Positions 12,421-23,112 of a DNA stretch of 64,000 nucleotides are shown piece by piece. The stretch is from Bremia lactucae (lineage: Eukaryota > Oomycota > Peronosporomycetes > Peronosporales > Peronosporaceae), in the NCBI RefSeq assembly GCF_004359215.1, contig NW_027152213.1:2133002-2197001 (forward strand), in the 5' to 3' direction. Both the position numbers and the translations under genes were made by a program. The notes below the pieces were generated by a model, which saw nothing but the letters and a program-made list of their open reading frames with translations, was not told the origin of the DNA and ran no database searches. Each line of letters opens with the position of its first letter. Positions within the stretch are counted from its first letter, which is position 1.

Positions 12421-13316
12421 CTCATGGTCAACTCGCGTCAAACGACGCTTCCCACCACTAAACGTGGAATTAGCTGGATCTAAAGCCTCAGTGCGGCTTC
12501 GATCCTTGGTTGTACGGTCAACCGAAGCATTAAAATATCGGCTAGGCCTTTCTTCGTTTTGTGGTATAAATGCCGAACGTAACTGGCCTTTGGCCTTAAG
12601 CTTAGCGAAATCGAAGCGAAGCTTCCGCTCCAAACGAGCATCAGCCATATCCGCAGACTCTCTGATATCCCAAATATTACGAAGGCGTCGGGACCAGTGG
12701 ACTCAGTTCTCAAATGAGACTTCGTTTTCACTCCTTGTTTCGTTTGGAAACAAATCGATCGGTATTTCCTTCTTGGAGGTCACCGAAGCCCCACGGACCT
12801 GATCACGTAAACGCGTCAGATACTGACTTCGCGTCATTACCTTTGGCGTAAGGTATCGCTCATTGAGAGTGTCGCGAGCAGCAATCTCCTTCGGCGCCCT
12901 CGCCGGGTCATTGGATATCCAGATGCCCAAGCTGTGACCCGCTATCTCTTTGAGACGCTCGTCCGCACTAAGCGGAGTAAATCTATATTCACTATGAGCT
13001 TTGGCTTTCGCTATCTCGGCAGCTCGACGACGAGCTTGTTCCTCTATGCAAATTGCTTGCTCTTGCTCTTCATCGACCGGATTAAGTAATGATGTTGGAC
13101 TCAGGATCCCGTGTCCTGCTCAATGCAGTTAAGATATCAGCGGCACCACGTTCTAGGAACGGACTCGGGGTCCGCCGACGTTCATCCAGAGGAGAAGACG
13201 TGTAAGAACGACGCTCTTTCTCCTCATCCTCTGATCGAGAGTGATTTTTAAAGTCCACCATCCCCTCATCGTCGAGGGAGGTGCTAAGAGTCAGTGACTC
13301 ACGCTTGATTGTCATG
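12087..13316 (-). pseudogene. Antisense ORF of the L3 element
   Basis: Reading away from the 3' LTR on the strand opposite Pol, a protein-like frame runs from Met at 13316 to a stop at about 12087, with frame changes near 13090 and 12700 and smaller breaks. In order: a Ser/Arg/Glu-rich N-terminus (RSEDEEKERRSYTSSP), an Ala/Arg/Lys helix (EEQARRRAAEIAKAKAHSEY), a middle block (KVMTRSQYLTRLRDQVRG; PIDLFPNETRSENEVSFEN), a basic helix (MADARLERKLRFDFAKLKAK) and a C-terminal coiled coil (LCEVLARVESSFEAVRDRL) opposite the 3' part of pol. No known domain is recognised. Two other families here have a frame of the same layout, which argues against chance. The product is unknown and this copy is broken. 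Confidence 0.6.
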
Positions 13317-13550
13317 AGACAAAGGAAAGAAAAACACAACTGAACGGTTAGCTGTTTAAGTTCCAACCTCGAAGAGGAAATGAAGCGAATATTGTCACTC
13401 GGTGTCAACAGTCTGATGGGGGAGGGTGTAATGGGACACACATCGGTTGGAGAACTGTTGTTGTGGTACTTTTACTTTATGGGTAAAATATCCTTCTATC
13501 CTATTCTAAAATAGTTGATTACATAAATTCCATTTATCATGGGTAACAGA

Positions 13551-13900
13551 TGTGGTCGCCGACAGATATAAATCTGGCGGCCAAAATCTATTTTAAATTA
13601 GCTTGGGTAAGGTTTTTAGATTAAAACAATTAAATAAAGTGCAGTTCCCCTTTTGATCTTTAAGCGTTAAGTGCCTTTATAAGGCTTGCGCATTGATATG
13701 TAAGAGATAGAAGCCTTTCTAAGGTATATTGTCGTGGACACTAGTTGCCACTTGGATCTCCATACCCTTAAATCCCTTGAACACGGATTCCTCAAGCTTT
13801 AATAGCTTGTACGACTCCCTGAGTTGTTAAACCCATTAGTTTAATAGAACTAAGCGACACTCTGAGTCTAAAAGTCTTCCTCTGACATTAGGAGTGAGGT
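13551..13900 (+). repeat. L3 right LTR, 3' end missing
   Basis: Direct repeat of 6517-6872. Begins TGTGGTCGCC just after a purine-containing stretch and stops at GGAGTGAGGT, about 13-15 bp short of the expected end, where an L2 LTR takes over. Confidence 0.8.
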
Positions 13901-14376
13901 TGTAGGCGGGCACGTTGTAATGCGGCCACGCTCTACTTGGACACACACCCTCGCCCAGCGAGGAAGCGAATAAACCAGCTTCTCTTGCGTGCAGTGAGAT
14001 AGTTGTGGTGGGCGCGCGCTAGCGTCCTCACCCAATGCACTAAGTACTTTAGCTAAGTGTCGTCACGGGAGCGGTAATCCGGCTCCTCGTGCGCACTTAC
14101 AAAGTAGGAAGTAGTTTTCAGACTGATTTATATTTAATCGCATTGAATTTAAATACCTATTTTACCAATCAAAATGTCATCTTTATAGATAACACTTAGT
14201 ATGTATTGCGAGCGTATTGTTCTAGATACGTCGCATAACGGACGACGCTAGGCATCATCCCTCCTAATGTGAATGCACCTATGTGCATCACATACACAAG
14301 GGTTAGTTACAAATGTGAACCACACCCGAATGCTGGGTCTGATTACTTTATTTAAGTAATTGACCATCCCGTTAAG
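13901..14376 (-). repeat. L2 3' LTR, truncated in U3
   Basis: Plus-strand TGTAGGCGGGCACG marks the LTR end shared with 37315 and 701. Similarity runs to about 14376 (GACCATCCCGTTAAG) and the last 66 bp expected, including GCCCGTTACA, are missing. The next bases include CCCCCTTAAAG, which on the minus strand reads as a polypurine tract. Confidence 0.75.
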
Positions 14377-14508
14377 CAATTTCCCCCTTAAAGAACGAAT
14401 TAGAGTTTCAAAATCGTCAAAGAGGAGCGAGAAGCTGCGATCTGTTTTACACACGGCTAGTTCACTCAATCACTCTTGCGATCTGTATTCACATTCACGG
14501 CGCCAAAG

Positions 14509-16031
14509 ATGCCCCCGAAAAGGGGCCACGTTGGTGGGTCGTCTGCGAAGAAGCCCACCCAACCTCGCACTAAGCGCACGCGCCGCGTTAACACGCCGGC
14601 AGCGTCTAATGCCTTTGTCGAAACGCCGACAGCTACTGCTGCTGTTGCGTTAACAGGCCTCAAGGATTTATCCCAATTTAACAGTGAGGATGTTGATCTG
14701 TCGCTCATTGCCGACTACAATGAGTCGACATCGTTGCCGTCACCTCATAGTAGGGATGCGGACCATGAACTAATGAGGAAGGATGATGGCGCATTATTGG
14801 CCATCAGGCCTTTCTAATTGCTCAAAACATGGAGACAACAAAGGTTTCTAATGCTGTCTCGTCGTCTGCGCTGGATAGCGCAGCGACCAATAATGAGAGC
14901 GCTGCCCAAAAAGGAACAGCGACTTATTCGTTGGGTATAACCACAACCGTTATGTATAATTACAACGCCTTATACTCAGACCATAATTCATAATGGTTCT
15001 GACATAGAGGATTCAGAGCCTAAAGCTCCGCCGACGACATGTGAATGTGCTTAGTCGGTGTCACAAGCCAGTCGTTTAGAACGTGGCTATGTGACGGGTG
15101 GCATATCACTGATGCCCCCTCCATCTAAATGGCCTCGTTTAAACGGGCTAAGAGTGTCGCTCCTAGAGCGCGCTCTTCTAGACACACATAAATATTATCG
15201 CGTCTTTAAGTCACGGAGGGCTCAGGGATCAACGCTTGGGCGTATTTTCCCAATCTCGGTCGTGTTGCGTTCAAATGAAACGCCCGACCGATACGAGGCA
15301 GAATTCCTGCGCCACATTTATCCGCATTCCAATGCGATGATGCAGCGGTGGCAACGAATTAATTTCGCCCGCTTGCGCGTGAAAGAAATCATGGGCGGTA
15401 TTGTCCTTCCTGTTTCTTCTCACAACGCTACTTCTGCTAGTCCATTTGAGAGTATCGAAGAGGCCTCAGCTGGTGCTCCTTTTCACAGGCAGCCACGAAG
15501 CCGGGTACATCAATACGTAGGGTATCGATCGGTTCCCAAGAGTCAAAACCTTCGGGTAACCTTTTCATTGGACGAGGATCTGATACCTTTGCTTTACGGA
15601 GCGGTGGGCAAGCAACAACCTTCCAACAAGGAAGCGTTGATTGCCATTCACATTTATCAGTGCAGGCGGCGCCCAATAGGATTGGCGATTTCGCCCACCT
15701 ACTCGCGGCTGTCTTACTTTCGTCCGTTCAGTCACAGGCGTTGAACGCTGCTGAACGACGTATTGCGGATCTTGAGGGTCAAGTCTCGCGACTGACCTCG
15801 GATCTTTTTTATGTCCGAGCGAAGGCTCGTCAGGGTTATGAACGCCTGAAGACTCGCTTGGACTTTTTCGAGAGGATAATGCTACGGGATCCGCGTAACC
15901 CGCGTGATGTCTCTCGCTCTCCAAGTCCTGTTCGTGGAGGGAGGAATCGGTCCGATAGCTTTTCGCCTCCACCGTCCCCCTCACTCGAACGACGCTCAAC
16001 TCACAGTCGGCGTCACCATCGGTCTCCTTAG
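14509..16031 (+). pseudogene. Antisense ORF of the L2 element
   Basis: Plus-strand frame, opposite to Pol. It starts at 14509 with a basic N-terminus (MPPKRGHVGGSSAKKPTQPR, then TKRTRRVNTP), runs to a stop at 14815, reopens at 15058-15480 (block NFARLRVKEIMGG), then shifts one frame and stays open to 16031. The last part holds VQAAPNRIGDFAHLLAA, a leucine-zipper-like coiled coil (NAAERRIADLEGQVSRL) and an Arg/Ser/Pro-rich tail. A second copy at 24.1-25.1 kb keeps the same coiled-coil frame (127 codons against 123) and appears to change frame at the same place (about 24580). The 3' part overlaps pol in antisense, including the chromodomain. No known domain is found; a nucleic-acid-binding accessory protein is a guess from composition. 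Confidence 0.6.
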
Positions 16032-19000
16032 CCAGATGGGGATATGTGACCTCATTCGGATCTACATACCTTTCCAGACGACCCACGTAAAACTGGGGGT
16101 GCGTATTCATATACGGGGGAAGGTTGAGTCTATAATTTAGGTCTCCAACCTCTTCTACCACCGTAAAGGGCCCAATGAAACGCGGCAACAACTTCGTAGT
16201 ACCTCCCAGGTAGTACAGAAATTGCATTTTTAGGTAGGGTAGCAGTAATTAATAGTACTTTTTCACCCACTCTAAAGCGTTCATTATTTTTGCGACCATT
16301 TCGGTCCGCATATTCTTTTTGCTTGTCCTGTGCGCTTGCCATTGCGTCACGGACTTTACGTGTGATGGCTAATCGCTCATCCACAAAGCGTTGAGCCTCG
16401 CTCACGCTTTTAGCATCAAACTCGCCTATGATACCGCCAAGAGGTCGGTCATAAGGCGTAGTTTTATTGACCACTGCTAAACTGGCAGGGTCACTAGGGC
16501 AAGTTCCTGTCGTTGAGGTGATACCCTCGCGAATCATCGTCATATTGACAAAACTATATTTCTCTTTCGCACCGAGCATAGATATCCCCCCTCCACTAAG
16601 ACTCGGGCTGCGCACAAACGAGACTGACGTCCGAGGATGGCGCAGTCCGTTTATATAAAACGGTGTCTCACCCGTACTGGTGTGGACACTGTAATTTTAA
16701 GCGAACTCCACAAAGAGCAATTGCTTTCTTCATTTTTTGGGAGCTGCTATCGTGCGTAAAACATCCGCCAGGACCCGATTGGCAAGTTGTGTTTGACCAT
16801 CGGTCTGGGGATGATCTGCGGTCGACATGTGGAGCTTGCTACCAAGCATATCAAACACATGTCGCCAAAATCCAGACGTAAAACGTGGACCCCGTTCCGA
16901 GTTTTACGTCTGGATTTTGGCGCTACGGACTCGGGCATCCCATGAGTCGGTATATATGATCCAGGAACAAGAAAGCTGACTCTTTGCCTGTGATCGATGT
17001 TTTACATGGTGCTAAATGCACCATCTTGCTCAGTCTGTCTACAAAGAGGACTAACCCTGTCCGACCCTTATGATCGGGCGGCATGCCAAACATGAAGTCC
17101 AGACTTACTGACTTCCAACAGTTGGTTGGAATCGGTAGCGGCTTCAGTGGCGCACTGCTGGACGGTGCAGGCTTAATGCGCTGACACTGTTCGCAAGAGC
17201 GAATATAGTTGGCCACCCATCTATATAGATGTGGCCACCAAAATTCCTCTGACACTCGTAAGAATGTCTTTTCACGGCCCAGATGCCCATTAGATGGTGC
17301 ATCATGGAGCTCGTGAAGGATCATCAACTTGAGATCTGTGTACGACACATGCAAGTTAAATGTTTTCAAGTAAAGGCACATAGATTCTCAAGGGATCACA
17401 GGGTGAAAGCTGATGCCATATCAGGCTAACGCTGAAGCCCAAGCGATTTAGCTTAGCCTTTAGGTGCGATGGAAGGGTTACCTTTTTTCCACCAAAGTAA
17501 TCCAACAGCAGGCGACAATGTCGGCCTGCTGTGCTTTAGAACACGACACATTTTTTTGGTGTCTTACCTTGAAGTATGGTCTCCGCGATAAAGCGTCAGC
17601 CAAGACATTCGTCTTATCCGCCTTTTATTCACCTTTAAAATTAAATTCAGAGAAGAATGTGAGCCATCTTACCATTCTAGGCGAGAGGTGCGGTGAGTTT
17701 ATTGCGGTCCGCAGTGATGCGTCATCCGTATAAAGCCCCAAATGGCTCTGTGCCCAGTAGGTGCACACGAAACTTGACAATAGCTTACTTTATTAAAAGT
17801 AGCTCTTTGTCATGCACGGGGTAATTCAGTTCCGCGGCTTTTAATAGCCGGGAATGATAAGAGATGACACGGTCAACGCCGTCGTCATTCTTCTGCATGA
17901 GCGTGCTGCCAATTGCAGAATTATTTACATCGCAAAGGACGCTAAAGGGCTTATTTACGTCTGGCGATGCCAAGACCGGTGCCTCTATAAGAGATTGCTA
18001 CACTGATGTGAAAGAAGCTTCTTGATCTTTCAACCAAACCCATTTTGCGTCCTTTTTAAGGAGGTCAGACAATGGTTAGTTCGACAATGGTTTAGTTCGC
18101 TCAGTATTATCACTGCTATACTTGTGTAAGAAATTAGGAAGCTCGAGGAATGGTGCAAAATCCTTCACATGTCGTGGGATTGGCCATTCCTTTACCGATT
18201 TTACCTTGTCCGGGTCTGCTCGTACAGCATTTGTACCTACAATGCAGCCCGGCACAGGTATCTCGGGGACCCCTATGACGCACTTTTGCAAGTTGACGTA
18301 CGAATGGGCGTACTCTAGAGTCTGCAACACGGCGTTTAAATGACGCTTGTGCGACTCGATTGCGCTCAATTTGTCCTCGGCCCTACTATACACGAATACA
18401 TCGTGAAAGTAATGGGGCCTGTAGGCAGGGTTCTGACGCATCACGTGAGCCACCACTCGGTTAAATGTCGCTTGTGCGTTTTTTTAATTCTTGGGGTATC
18501 ACAAGCCGTTTTCAAAGCATACCGCTTGGGGTGCTTACTGCCGTTTTGGCTACATCGGACTCGCTCATGAGAACCTAATAGTAACCATCTGTTAAATCCA
18601 ACGCGGAAAAGATAGTTGACTTTCCCATGGAGTTCAACAAAACATCTTTCCACGAGATTGGCGTTTGCGCCGGTATGGTCGCCGTGTTCAGCTTATTGTA
18701 AGCATGAACCACGCGCCATCCACTTGTGGCTTTACGCACATACACCTGTCGCTTTACGCACACGAAAGGTCGGGCTGCAGTAAGGCGACTTGCTCTCACG
18801 TACATGTCCCGCATTGGCTCGATTGTCGAAGAACTCATCGATACTATCGTCATGTTCTTTTGGCAACGGCCATTGCCTGGTTCAACAATACTTGGTGCCA
18901 GGTTCGAGATAAATCTCGTATAACCAATGCCACTATCTGCTGGAAGGCGGCTCGGCACTTTCACAGAACCTCACAGAACTGAATGTCCCTTAAAAGCATT

Positions 19001-19870
19001 CCAACCTTGAGCAGCGAACTGTTTCTTGTTGTCCGTTTCTAGGACGCTCCCGACCATTGTGGACGACGAGAAACAGTCCACCAAGTTCTCTTCTGGAACT
19101 GGTGTGAATATTTTGTGGAACTATTCCTCCTTAAATTATGCAAGGAACAGATCCCACGACATCTTCGGAGTTTTTTACTATTTCCTCGGCAGATTCAAAG
19201 ACTTGTCAAAGCACCTCAAATGACGATGCCTCCGCATTTTCGTTTTTGACGGCCTCGAACACCTCGTTCGAAGGCCCGTCCTCTTGGATACGAATTGGTC
19301 GAACTGTCACTCGTTTAGACGTACCTTTGATCGCCTAATCTGTCAAATGCTCGTTGTTAGAGTCGCCACGACCTTTGACTGGGAAGCGGGTGCCGTTGCT
19401 CTCGTAGCTAACGCACCCCTTCCAACCGCTCCAGGCTCTAGGCACTCTGCCGGTTCATGCAACGCTTGAATTCCTGTCAGCTCGCCGTCTTCTGCCACAG
19501 GCTTTTGGCTCTGTGCAGGACATTGGGACACATGACTACTTGCATTGCCCTTTTCACTACCCCAGCCTCCACGAGCTGGGTAGGAGTTTATGTCACCTGG
19601 CTTTCAGTCGATACACTTCCAACTACACTAGGCTTAGGGCTCTGGGTAGAGTTTTGTGGCGTTTGACATCCCGTCAACGCACTCTTAACTGTGTTTGTCA
19701 CGACATCAATTGCATATTTCTCTCGTATGAACAGATCCTTTCCGGTGTCCTCCGTAGAGTTAGCAACTATGCATGTACGTCAGTCTATCCATGGTTGGTG
19801 TTTTGCCAACCACGGCATGCCTAGGATGAGGTCAAACGGACTCTCAATATCTAGCAAGGCGGCGCACGAA
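15437..19870 (-). pseudogene. L2 Pol (RT, RNase H, integrase, chromodomain)
   Basis: In minus-strand order: end of protease (FDLILGMPWLAKHQPWID, about 19840-19780), spacer, RT with VVHAYNKLNTATIPAQTPIS and IFSALDLTDGYYQVLM (about 18700-18560), RT active site near 18395 reading YFHDVFVYSRAED, RNase H (KPFSVLCDVNNSAIGSTL, about 17950), integrase zinc finger (LGREKTFLRVSEEFWWPHLY ... SCEQCQRIKP, about 17280-17180), integrase core and the post-core segment FIGPFTVVEEVGDLNYRLNL (about 16180). The chromodomain (NGNQRFLVGRLLLAHRS ... FDSWEPIDTLR) ends the frame at 15437. The first RT aspartate is His, and stops and shifts are frequent, so the enzyme is dead. Confidence 0.85.
16863..16922. repeat. 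Perfect 22-bp inverted repeat in integrase
   Basis: Bases 16863-16884 (starting CGCCAAAATCC) are the exact reverse complement of 16901-16922, separated by 16 bases. The left arm is genuine integrase sequence (RFTSGFW region); the right arm is a reversed copy that replaces the few codons expected before it. It looks like a local template-switch event. Confidence 0.9.
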
Positions 19871-19879
19871 AAAAAAAAC

Positions 19880-20295
19880 GGAAGATCGCTCGTACATTGG
19901 ACATACTAATCACGAAACCAAGTATACACATGACTCGGCGTTTACAAGCTGCCAAACGTCATTGTCCGAACAGAAGATAGTACTCTTAAAATACCATCTA
20001 TGATTACGTCTTTTTTTTCCTGGTATCGGTGTTTGAGCCGGTACAGTTGCAGCGTTCAATTTATTGAACGCATGCACAATCCGCCACCCTCCTGTTGCTT
20101 TACACACACAGACGGTTGGAGAGCTTTGTGGTCAATGACGTCACACTGTTCCTTTGGTAAAGGCCATACCACCGTCCGGCTCATCACCAAATACTTTGAT
20201 AAATTCATGAGGCCAGAAGAGTGGCCTTGCGGCTCGCGTCGTGCCCTTCGACCAGCTGCTGGACGAGGCTCTAAAGTTGTCTAATTTGGCTCGAC
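19880..20295 (-). pseudogene. Foreign RT fragment nested in the L2 protease
   Basis: The protease reads normally down to about 20295 and resumes near 19870. Between them the minus strand encodes RT blocks of a different subfamily: CKATGGWRIVHAFNKLNAA and VPAQTPIPGK. The closest counterpart in the window is the RT at 63.1-63.2 kb (RKATGGWRIVHAFN). No LTR or terminal repeat bounds it. Confidence 0.65.
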
Positions 20296-20299
20296 TTTT

Positions 20300-20590
20300 A
20301 ATAGCAAGAAAAGTTACTTAAACTAAAGGCGAGTTCAACTTGAACTCCTCAGACTTTACGAGTCGCCGTTCGCTAAACGAACAGTCGCTTCTTCTCGCTT
20401 GCCATCCTGACAAAGCGACTCAAACATCGCCGGTCTGTTTCTTAAAGCCGCGAGTTTCACAAAATTCTGTGATGCACCCGAATTCACTAGGAGGGTCATC
20501 ACCTGGTCATAGCCTCTTAGATGAGCGCTATAGACCAGCAGGGTTGAAGTCCGAAATTTCGGTACCTCAGGGACTATGTTACCCATTTGT
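20300..20590 (-). pseudogene. L2 protease N-terminal part
   Basis: Minus-strand frame with the aspartic-protease motif LLVNSGASQNFVKLAALR: the usual D-S/T-G has become N-S-G, which would abolish catalysis. It continues EEATVRLANG and breaks. A parallel copy is at 35150-35600, where the motif is less damaged. Confidence 0.7.
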
Positions 20591-21700
20591 TCGACAACTC
20601 TGAACTTAAAGGTAGCTTCAGAGTCCGCGTCAGTAGGGCATACCGCTCCTACTGCGCTCCTGCATTTACCGACCCCTTAGTGGTCGATGCAGAACTCATG
20701 CGTCTCTCAACAGGACTGTTAAAATGCTCTCCGGCCGGCCGCACAAGCCGAGGCCCATTCGGATTGGCCCGTTCAAGCTCGATGAAACTGCAGCGCGCAT
20801 GATTGTTCACTGGCTGTTAGCTGTGGAGCAATGCGGTGTGGCGCATCTCATCAAGGACGACATCCGGATGGTGTCGTTCGCCATGTCGCATTTGCGCGGT
20901 AAGGCCTCAGAGTGGGCTTACTCGGCGCTTATGGCGGACGTTAAGGCGTTCCCTACATGGCGATCTATAAAACAAAGATTCGCGCCGTGTACCAGCCGCC
21001 GAACGACGAAGTCTTGCTTCAGACGCACTTCTTTAGAGCGCGACAGGCGAAGCGATCTCTGCAAGATCATGTGCAAGAGATGCGCTCGTTGTCGGCGTCC
21101 ATTACATCAGGTCCGATTCCGGAGCACATTAAGGTGCCGACGTTTATAAACGGACTACGGCACGGCCCATCACGACAAGCCCTTTCAGAAGGGTGACGTC
21201 GACGATGGAAGAGGCAATCCAAATTGCCTGTAGAGGAGCAATACTTCATCAGTGGTTCGGCGACAGCTTGGTACAAGCCGTCGGCCGAGAGGTCAGATGC
21301 CGCTCCCATGGAGTTGGGAGATACAGACATTGTCTGTTTAAATTGCGGCAAGCGCGGATATATGATGGCTCACTGCTATGCCAGGGTATCTGCTGGGGCG
21401 AAGATGCCCAGCAAGAGGACTCTCTACCCAAGGGGCGATGGCAAGAACCAGCGTGCGAACCTCCCTCCGTTTCTGCTTTCGCCTAAGCTCATCCTGAGTC
21501 TGAGTGACAGTCTTCGCCGCACCATAACTTTGTGCCTCGGACGCGACCCTTCGCTGTCCGAGCACGAAGCCCTCAAACTGCTCCAATTAAGCAACATGTT
21601 GCTCAGAGACTTCTCAACAGCCTGACCAGGGCTTGTTTACCAAGTCCCTGCGCCAAGTGCTCAGCCAACTCCAGAATACGGTTGAAGAGATGGGGGAAAT
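20590..21700 (-). pseudogene. L2 Gag with internal inverted segment
   Basis: The N-terminal part of Gag reads on the minus strand from about 21700 to 21461 (LEQFEGFVLGQRR ... TQTQDEL). At 21460 the strand flips: residues from NRTV-like and MLSGRPHKPRPIR through HLRGKASEWAYSALMAD, AKRSLQDHVQEMRSLSAS and the zinc knuckle CLNCGKRGYMMAHC read on the plus strand from about 20702 to 21460. Upstream protease is again on the minus strand. At the 20702/21461 pair, the two halves rejoin to the base when compared with the uninverted copy at 36.4-37.3 kb. Confidence 0.75.
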
Positions 21701-21780
21701 GAGCCCAATCGATATCGAGGCTCATCCTCACGTACACGTTCAGAGATGCGGGTCGTGGGAAGGATTTCTAGTGCTACCAA

Positions 21781-22301
21781 GATTAGGCGGTCACGTCAAT
21801 TGCGGCCACACTCTACTTAAGCACACACCTTAGCACAGCGAGGAATTGGTTTGACCGTCTTCTCTCACGTGCAGTGAGGTAGTTGGTAGGCGCATAAGCG
21901 ACATTAACCAGCGAACTAAGTACCTTAGTACAAGTGACGTCACGGGAGCGGTAATCCGGCTCCACGCGCGCACTTGGGAACTAGAAGTAGTTTTCAGACT
22001 GATATATGTTTTATATAATCAAATATAAACCTTTCTTACCCAATCAGTGGATGCCATATCTGTAGATTTGCATCTCTGACTGGCGGGCGTATTCATTCTA
22101 AATACGTCGTCTCGCATATGACGTCAGCCCCAGATGTCATCCTTTTTGAATATAAATGCACCTGTGTCCATCACATACACAAGGGTGGATCACTATGTAA
22201 ACCTCAACCCAGTGACATGTCAATTACCGTTCACAAAAAATTTGACCTTCCCGTAAAGTAAACCTAACGGGCGCGTAGCATAAGGCAGTTAGCCCGTTAC
22301 A
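21781..22301 (-). repeat. L2 5' LTR
   Basis: Ends GCCCGTTACA on the plus strand at 22301; the other end (GATTAGGCGGTCACGTC) is a diverged form of TGTAGGCGGGCACGTC. 521 bp. The inner side leads into CTTGGTAGCACTAG-type primer-binding sequence and gag on the minus strand. Confidence 0.8.
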
Positions 22302-22634
22302 GTACGTGCCGACATCTTACTGGCTAATAATAGTTCTGGCTCCCTATTAATCAAACAGAAACATGTGACGTTAATTCGGGTATAGCACCCTACTTAAGTA
22401 ACATGTATGTGAAACTTAGTATCATGGAACGGGAAGGGCCTATCACAATGGACCTCTCAAGCGTTGTGTCAAAGCCTTCTTATGTGACTTGGAAGCTCCC
22501 CTCTTCTTCATTCATCATGTCCATCGTGGATGGTACGTGTGCGGCCGTTTATGGGACCACGAAGTGCTACCAGGTGTAACTAGGCGCCTTTCGTTAGTAC
22601 TAGCCAATCTGCACAGATATAAGTGAAGGTGAGG
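22302..22634 (-). repeat. Retroelement 5' leader remnant
   Basis: On the minus strand this holds an LTR-end-like GTTACACCTGGTAGCACTTCG (primer-binding region of the L1 type) near 22580-22560, followed by a short gag-like start (MDMMNEEEGSF) that stops at once. It looks like a scrap of a further element caught between the L2 and L1 LTRs. Confidence 0.45.
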
Positions 22635-23063
22635 TGTAACGGGTTGTATCGCTACATGAAATTAACACTTGAAGGTTGTTAATAAATATGTTATTTAAAA
22701 GGTGGATAATATTTAGAGAGTATAACTTTGCATAGTAATATTCGAAAAGTTTATTCATTGGTAGATATAGGCCATTATATAAACTTGCTCCGCGGTCCAG
22801 TCAGCACTGGATGCGCGCAAAGAGAGAGACAGATAAGACTTTATTACATTTTTGTATTAGTATATAATTAAGCAGGTATTAAATAGATAAAAGCAGAAGA
22901 ACTTAATTATATTAGTTTTTAATTAACCCTCTTTAAAGCAAGTGTTTTAAAGAGAGTCTTCCTCTGCACGTACTATACGTGAAGTGACGTGAAGCACCAC
23001 TCGCACTGAAGCAGTGCGAAGTGGAATTGTACTGAAGCAGTACAAATCGTAGTGCCCGTTACA
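22635..23063 (+). repeat. L1 LTR (variant), 5' LTR of a chimeric element
   Basis: Begins TGTAACGGGTTGTATCG, ends GTGCCCGTTACA, and is followed at once by CTTGGTAGCACTTTGTAG (primer binding) and gag. 429 bp. It is a diverged L1 subtype, closest to the fragment at 1230-1447. Confidence 0.85.
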
Positions 23064-23112
23064 CTTGGTAGCACTTTGTAGTCCGTCCAAGGACCACAAT
23101 TCCAACATCTAA

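Larger units (their letters stand above)
6517..13900 (+). mobile_element. Long L3 Ty3/Gypsy chromovirus copy, decayed
   Basis: Two direct LTRs bound an internal region with gag, protease, RT, RNase H, integrase and chromodomain in Ty3/Gypsy order on the plus strand, all with stops or frameshifts. The right LTR is cut short at 13900, where an L2 LTR begins. An additional frame lies on the minus strand near the right LTR. This is the only copy of the family in the window. Confidence 0.88.
13901..22301 (-). mobile_element. Long L2 Ty3/Gypsy chromovirus copy
   Basis: Minus-strand element of about 8.4 kb: 5' LTR 22301-21781, gag about 21700-20590, protease, RT, RNase H, integrase and chromodomain down to 15437, 3' LTR 14376-13901. 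It differs from a standard layout by an inverted block inside gag (20702-21460), a foreign RT fragment inside the protease (about 19880-20295), and a plus-strand ORF near the 3' LTR. Flanking 5-mers (GAGGT left, GTACG right) do not match, so no target-site duplication survives. Confidence 0.8.
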
